A stretch of 38,114 nt of DNA from NCBI GenBank assembly GCA_001899315.1, contig MOYA01000001.1, positions 2,822,195 to 2,860,308 on the forward strand, written 5' to 3'. Made by a program: the position numbers and the translations under genes. Of the stretch, positions 34,541 through 38,114 are shown piece after piece. The notes beneath the pieces are model-generated. The model had not been told where the DNA came from, did no database searches, and saw only the letters and a list, made by a program, of their open reading frames with translations. The DNA is from Candidatus Obscuribacter phosphatis (lineage in GTDB: Bacteria; Cyanobacteriota; Vampirovibrionia; Obscuribacterales; Obscuribacteraceae). Within the stretch, counting starts at the first letter, position 1. Each line of letters begins with the position of its first letter.

Positions 34541-34674
34541 TTTCTAGCCTCCAGAAATCGCCATTTAATATAACCTATCGATTTAATCTAAATCTTGAGA
34601 ATCAGTTGAAACTTTTTGCCAGCCAGTTCGTATGCATCCATGTGAGCATTTTTCTTAATGGCGGAGACAAAATC

Positions 34675-35460
34675 ATGTACGAAGGGGCGAAGGCGGTTTT
34701 TGTGCCATTTCTTGTGGCGGCGCTTCTGTGTGTGGTGGCAGAACTAATCTGGGCGGCTGTCAAAAAGAGAGAAGTTTATAACTTCAAAGAAACACTCTGT
34801 AATCTCTCGATGCTGGTAATCAACCGGTCTACCCAGTTTATGTTCTTAGGCTACACCTATTGGGTGCTTTCCCTTATGGAGAAACTGCAGCCCCACCGAC
34901 TGGCGGATACCCCACAGAATGCCATTCTAGCGATAATCTTTGTCGATTTTCTGTACTACTGGGAACATCGGGCGCTGCATACCAACCGCCTGCTCTGGTG
35001 CCTGCATCAGGTGCACCACTCCAGTCCCTGGTTTAACTTTACCGCCAGCTTTAGGTTGCACTGGCTGGGTCGCATTATCACACCAATTTTCTTTGCCCCA
35101 GCAGTAGTGGCAGGCTTTTCGCAAGATCAGATAATTCTCTTTGCCACAATCAATCTTATCTATCAGTTCTTCTTGCATACCGAAATGGTCGGCAAACTCG
35201 GCTTTCTTGAAGGCATTATCAACACACCATCGGCGCACCGGGTGCACCACGGCAAAAACGAGATTTATCTAGACAAAAACTTTGGCGGTTTATTTATGAT
35301 CTGGGATCGCCTTTTTGGCACCTATCAGGCTGAAGAAACCAAACCAGTTTATGGCGTTACCGAAGGCTATTTTGGAGCCAACCCTTTTGTGGTGCAATCG
35401 GCCCTTTTTCGTCGTTTCTTCAAAGAGTTGTTCAAAAATGCTAAGCAAGCCATTCGCTGA
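34675..35460 (+). CDS. Fatty-acid hydroxylase superfamily membrane protein (sterol desaturase-like)
   Basis: An integral membrane di-iron hydroxylase. Hydrophobic segments lie near residues 8-28, 45-65 and 130-155. The His clusters are HRALH (after YYWE), HQVHH, and HRVHH after TPSA, as in ERG3/COG3000 proteins, with LHWLG between. Its lipid substrate is unknown; in bacteria relatives act on ether lipids, carotenoids or sterol-like molecules. I take ATG 34675, preceded by GGAG nine bases away; the frame extends to TTG 34606, but the added part lacks a ribosome site. Confidence 0.8.
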   Translation: MYEGAKAVFVPFLVAALLCVVAELIWAAVKKREVYNFKETLCNLSMLVINRSTQFMFLGYTYWVLSLMEKLQPHRLADTPQNAILAIIFVDFLYYWEHRALHTNRLLWCLHQVHHSSPWFNFTASFRLHWLGRIITPIFFAPAVVAGFSQDQIILFATINLIYQFFLHTEMVGKLGFLEGIINTPSAHRVHHGKNEIYLDKNFGGLFMIWDRLFGTYQAEETKPVYGVTEGYFGANPFVVQSALFRRFFKELFKNAKQAIR

Positions 35461-35814
35461 TTCATTTGCCGCTCAAATTTAGACTCAAAAGCAAGTAAAG
35501 TCTCACTAAAAGCATATAGCCAGACTGCCTCACTGGCTGCCAAACAAGCCATCTCAATGACTACCCAGCTAAATGACTGTGCAATAGCACATTAACCGGG
35601 CGAGGCGAAAATCGTATTATTCAATCACAAAGGGGACATGGTGATGGACCAATTGCGGTGATTGAATTTTCTTCGATTCCTCCAGGCAATCGCCCGATTT
35701 TCCTCCGCCATCACCATGCAGAATAGAGCTTGCTTTGCCGCTCAAAGGGGTGGGGAAAAGGCAAGCTCAATTCTGCGTCGTTATTGATAGAACCAACTAG
35801 GGCTTTGCAGTAGG
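35461..35814. other. Convergent intergenic region with two abutting hairpins
   Basis: No gene is seen. Two strong inverted repeats occupy 35637-35776 (see the separate entry). Neither has a clear T-run, so a simple terminator role is doubtful. Confidence 0.5.
35637..35776. ncRNA. Candidate structured RNA: two adjacent long hairpins
   Basis: Hairpin 1: CATGGTGATGG (35637-35647) pairs perfectly with CCATCACCATG (35708-35718); an inner stem CGGTGATTG / CAATCGCCCG (35656-35664, 35687-35696) is nearly complementary. Hairpin 2: GCAGAATAGAGCTTGC (35718-35733) pairs with 35761-35776 at 15 of 16 positions, plus three more pairs toward the loop. The loop is G-rich (GGGGTGGGG). Strand is unknown. Confidence 0.4.
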
Positions 35815-37200
35815 TCAGGATTTGGCGCCTACCAATTCTGCGCTGCTTGCCTTTATACAACCGAGCTTGGCTGCCATTCTACGAAAGAAGGCAGGCATAT
35901 GCAAATAGGCACCATGGGCAGAGACAGCATCCAAACCCGACTCAAAGACCTCATCATCTAGATTTTCACTGATAGCTCTGGCACTATAACTAAATAAATC
36001 AGAAGGGTCCCAAACATTCCAGAAATAGCCGAGATGTCTGTTTCTAGCTAGCACATCGACACCTGCAGCACCAATAGCAGTGGCACCAACTCCGGCGGCA
36101 CCAGTACCAGTACCAACACCATTACTAGTGAGAGCAGCACCACTTTCGAGGAAAAGCTTCAATTCATGAAACAACCCCACTTGTGAAGCAGTGGCACACC
36201 AGAAATCTATCACTATCTGACTACAATGGGGCAAGCGCGGCAAAAAGTGAGTAACCACGTCATAGACAATCTGACCGCCCATGCTGTGACTGACCACGAC
36301 AATGGGTTCGCCGCCGCGCTTCAGCTTGGTTTGCTGGGCTGACTGCAAAGCATTGATGAAAGCACGCGGGATAGCACCAGGTTTAGTATCGCTTCCCCGG
36401 GTAGAAAGATAAGACCAAATATCATAAACAAACTTGGCGGCAGCAGATTGTGCTAATTTCTCCAAGGGACTTTTACCAAAGGTTGCAGTGCTACTCAAGA
36501 GATCAACCATCACCGAATCTTTTATTGTCGGCATACTTAGCCGATCACGATAGAGCGGTTGATATTCAGCCCTAAGTAAATCAAAGCGTGCGGACATCAA
36601 GCTGCGCAAAAGCTTCATTTCGTCACAGACTGTTTTGCACTGGCTCATCTGCATAAATGTATCTTCGTCAAATGCCACTTCATCGGCAGCTATACAAGCA
36701 ACAAGCTCGTCAATACCAGAAAGCTTCCCACTCTTCCTAATGCCTTGACACAGCAAATTGCTGAGCGCCTCGCGGCTAAGACGGGTAAAACTGCAGGTAG
36801 TCCTACCGCCGTCTGAGAGCTTTTCTCTAAGGGCTTGAAAGCGACCACTCTCGGTCAGTCTAGCCGAAACAGGACTTTTGATACCGACTGCTTTCACCGG
36901 TCTGAGTTTTGAAAGTGCCTGGGACTTGTCTTTGATACCAGAGAGCCCTTCGCCGACAAGCTCACTCAAACCGCTTGTTTGCATAAAGCGCGAAAGACCT
37001 AAAAGAGTCAACCAACGGGCACCTGATTGGTCCGATAGGTCGCTCCAATTGCAACGGCTAATTTCGACACCGGCAGGATCATCAGAGATACATGGAGCAA
37101 CAAATCGGCGAAGCAAAACTTCTATCTGTTCCCAATCACGCTCATCGCGAACAGACACGCCGTGCAAATATATTATCGGCAAGATCAAGTCTCCATGCAC
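35815..37200 (-). CDS. Alpha/beta hydrolase-fold protein
   Basis: The start MHGDLILPIIYLHGVSVRDE resembles the first strand and oxyanion region of lipase-like folds. The nucleophile elbow is VVVSHSMGGQIVYD with Ser306. An acid may be Asp in NVWDPSDLF, and the His may be in SAHGAYL. Residues 80-280 form an unusually large helical insert, and a Gly/Ala/Thr-rich low-complexity loop (GVGTGTGAAGVGATAIG) lies near residue 365. No signal peptide is seen. Substrate unknown; relatives include esterases and lipases, some linked with phage defence, but nothing shows that here. Confidence 0.6.
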   Translation of the reverse strand: MHGDLILPIIYLHGVSVRDERDWEQIEVLLRRFVAPCISDDPAGVEISRCNWSDLSDQSGARWLTLLGLSRFMQTSGLSELVGEGLSGIKDKSQALSKLRPVKAVGIKSPVSARLTESGRFQALREKLSDGGRTTCSFTRLSREALSNLLCQGIRKSGKLSGIDELVACIAADEVAFDEDTFMQMSQCKTVCDEMKLLRSLMSARFDLLRAEYQPLYRDRLSMPTIKDSVMVDLLSSTATFGKSPLEKLAQSAAAKFVYDIWSYLSTRGSDTKPGAIPRAFINALQSAQQTKLKRGGEPIVVVSHSMGGQIVYDVVTHFLPRLPHCSQIVIDFWCATASQVGLFHELKLFLESGAALTSNGVGTGTGAAGVGATAIGAAGVDVLARNRHLGYFWNVWDPSDLFSYSARAISENLDDEVFESGLDAVSAHGAYLHMPAFFRRMAAKLGCIKASSAELVGAKS

Positions 37201-37437
37201 AATGCTATAGACTACCGATTCCTATTTCTGTCATACCACATCCACTAATCGGCGATGGTTGACTGCATCGTTATAGAGGGATTGTGTTTCGATTCCTTTA
37301 CTTTTCAACTCTCAAAACGGACTGACTGCAGAAAATCGCCGGGCAATTCTCATCTTGCTGTTTGGTTCAGGCTAAAATTGAAAATAGAGCGAAAGCCAAA
37401 AATATAGAGCCCAAAAACCAACCATCCGAAGAGAAAA

Positions 37438-38055
37438 ATGATCGCAAAAAGCCTGCAAGAGTCTGACAAACAGCCCCAAAAGTCATTCAGCGCTGCAGAG
37501 ATAGGATTGATTTTGAAAGCGGCGCACTTTGCCGCCAACAAACACAAAAGCCAAAAGCGCAAAGGCGCAGAAGCCTCGCCATACATTAACCACCCGCTGG
37601 AAGTAGCCGACCTCATTTGGAATGCCGGCCAGTATCACGACCCAGAAGTAGTATGCGCCGCTATATTGCACGACACTGTTGAAGACACTGAGACTACATT
37701 CAACGAAATTGAAGAGCTTTTCGGCAAGCGCATTGCCTCACTCGTTAAGGAAGTAACCGACGATAAGTCTCTGCCGAAAGCCGAGCGCAAGACTTTGCAA
37801 ATTGAACATGCCCCTCATTTAACCGAGGGGGCTTCACTAATTAAGCTCGCCGATAAGACAAGCAATGTTAAAGACATAGTCAATGACCCGCCCCCAGACT
37901 GGAGCGAGGAAAGACAGCATGACTATGTGGAATGGACTAAGCTTGTGGTAAACAAGCTGGCGCCGGTGTGCCCGCCTCTGAAAGAACATTATGAAAGAAA
38001 TTACCAGAGCGCAAAAGCAACTCTGGCAAAACAAGCTAAAAAGATTCGAGATTAA
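37438..38055 (+). CDS. HD-domain hydrolase, MESH1/SpoT-hydrolase type
   Basis: A single HD domain of the RelA/SpoT family without synthetase: His52 in SPYINHPLEVA, His78-Asp79 in ILHDTVEDTE, and Asp139 in LIKLADKTSN. The spacings of 26 and 60 residues equal those of the Mn ligands of MESH1. EDT is the hydrolase-type signature. It probably removes pyrophosphate from (p)ppGpp or a related nucleotide (animal MESH1 also acts on NADPH). GAAGAG lies before the ATG. Confidence 0.8.
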   Translation: MIAKSLQESDKQPQKSFSAAEIGLILKAAHFAANKHKSQKRKGAEASPYINHPLEVADLIWNAGQYHDPEVVCAAILHDTVEDTETTFNEIEELFGKRIASLVKEVTDDKSLPKAERKTLQIEHAPHLTEGASLIKLADKTSNVKDIVNDPPPDWSEERQHDYVEWTKLVVNKLAPVCPPLKEHYERNYQSAKATLAKQAKKIRD

Positions 38056-38060
38056 AAACT

Positions 38061-38114
38061 TGCCGAAGGTCGGAGTCGAACCGACACGGAGTGTTTGCTC
38101 CGGCTGATTTTGAG
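38061..38114 (-). tRNA. tRNA-Leu(CAA), 3' part (cut by the right edge)
   Basis: On the minus strand the visible part has an anticodon loop CTCAAAA, a long variable arm (CGGAG...CTCCG), the T arm GTCGG-TTCGACT-CCGAC, and the acceptor strand CTTCGGC with discriminator A at 38061. CCA is not encoded. AGTTTTT follows as a terminator-like run. The long variable arm and CAA anticodon indicate leucine. Confidence 0.85.

Overview
The window reads as chromosome of a Gram-negative-type heterotroph with moderate GC. My best guess, from memory of protein style and not from any search, is a relative of the non-photosynthetic cyanobacterial lineages (Vampirovibrionia/Obscuribacterales). Supporting signs are a very large exported TPR protein, a BKACE enzyme, many TTG/GTG starts and a one-piece tmRNA. 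Treat the taxonomy as inference.

Bases 1-16540 look like ordinary accessory chromosome. They hold the edge of a membrane protein, a conserved hypothetical, a YcgL-like nucleotidyltransferase, a stand-alone Clp N-domain protein, an exported Gly/Asn/Gln-rich protein with six 27-bp repeats followed by an exported arylsulfatase, a HEAT-like protein, a YafK-type L,D-transpeptidase, an ACMSD-type amidohydrolase, a 1758-residue TPR protein and a BKACE (DUF849) enzyme. Bases 33382-38114 are also chromosomal: prmA, a fatty-acid hydroxylase-superfamily membrane protein, an alpha/beta hydrolase, a MESH1-like HD hydrolase and the edge of a tRNA-Leu(CAA).

Between them (about 16.7-33.0 kb) lies a mosaic of mobile and defence-type DNA that ends exactly in the 3' end of ssrA (tmRNA, minus strand, 32988-33381). 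The 21-bp ssrA 3' end recurs at 27260-27280 (inside a 29-bp exact match to ssrA plus flank) and, with one mismatch, at 21178-21198. The first two copies sit in a diverged 270-bp direct repeat, and all three share a left flank. I read this as related elements stacked at one attachment site. Element III (27.25-33.0 kb) carries HTH antitoxin, PIN toxin, an IF2_N-like small protein, a 571-residue predicted PD-(D/E)XK-type protein, a small Xis-like protein, and a tyrosine integrase broken by an in-frame TAG that has also lost its first catalytic Arg. Element II (21.2-27.3 kb) carries a DUF6932 nucleotidyltransferase/XRE/TPR operon driven by a strong, apparently leaderless promoter, a permuted acyl-carrier-like protein coupled to a PhyH dioxygenase, a DUF2695 protein, a gutted IS110 transposase and a fossil nuclease. 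Left of it (17.0-21.0 kb) are another nucleotidyltransferase-fold gene, an unknown gene, a hipBA module with a perfect 13-bp inverted-repeat operator, a Fic N-terminal fragment and an unknown small gene; this may be a third, older element whose left end I cannot find.

Non-coding signals include a family of imperfect hairpins with a conserved tail inside the island, a good intrinsic terminator (31252-31282) that ends a roughly 590-base stretch with no credible gene, 12-bp iterons before the Fic fragment, and two strong abutting hairpins at 35637-35776. All family names are assigned by reading motifs and by memory; no search was run.
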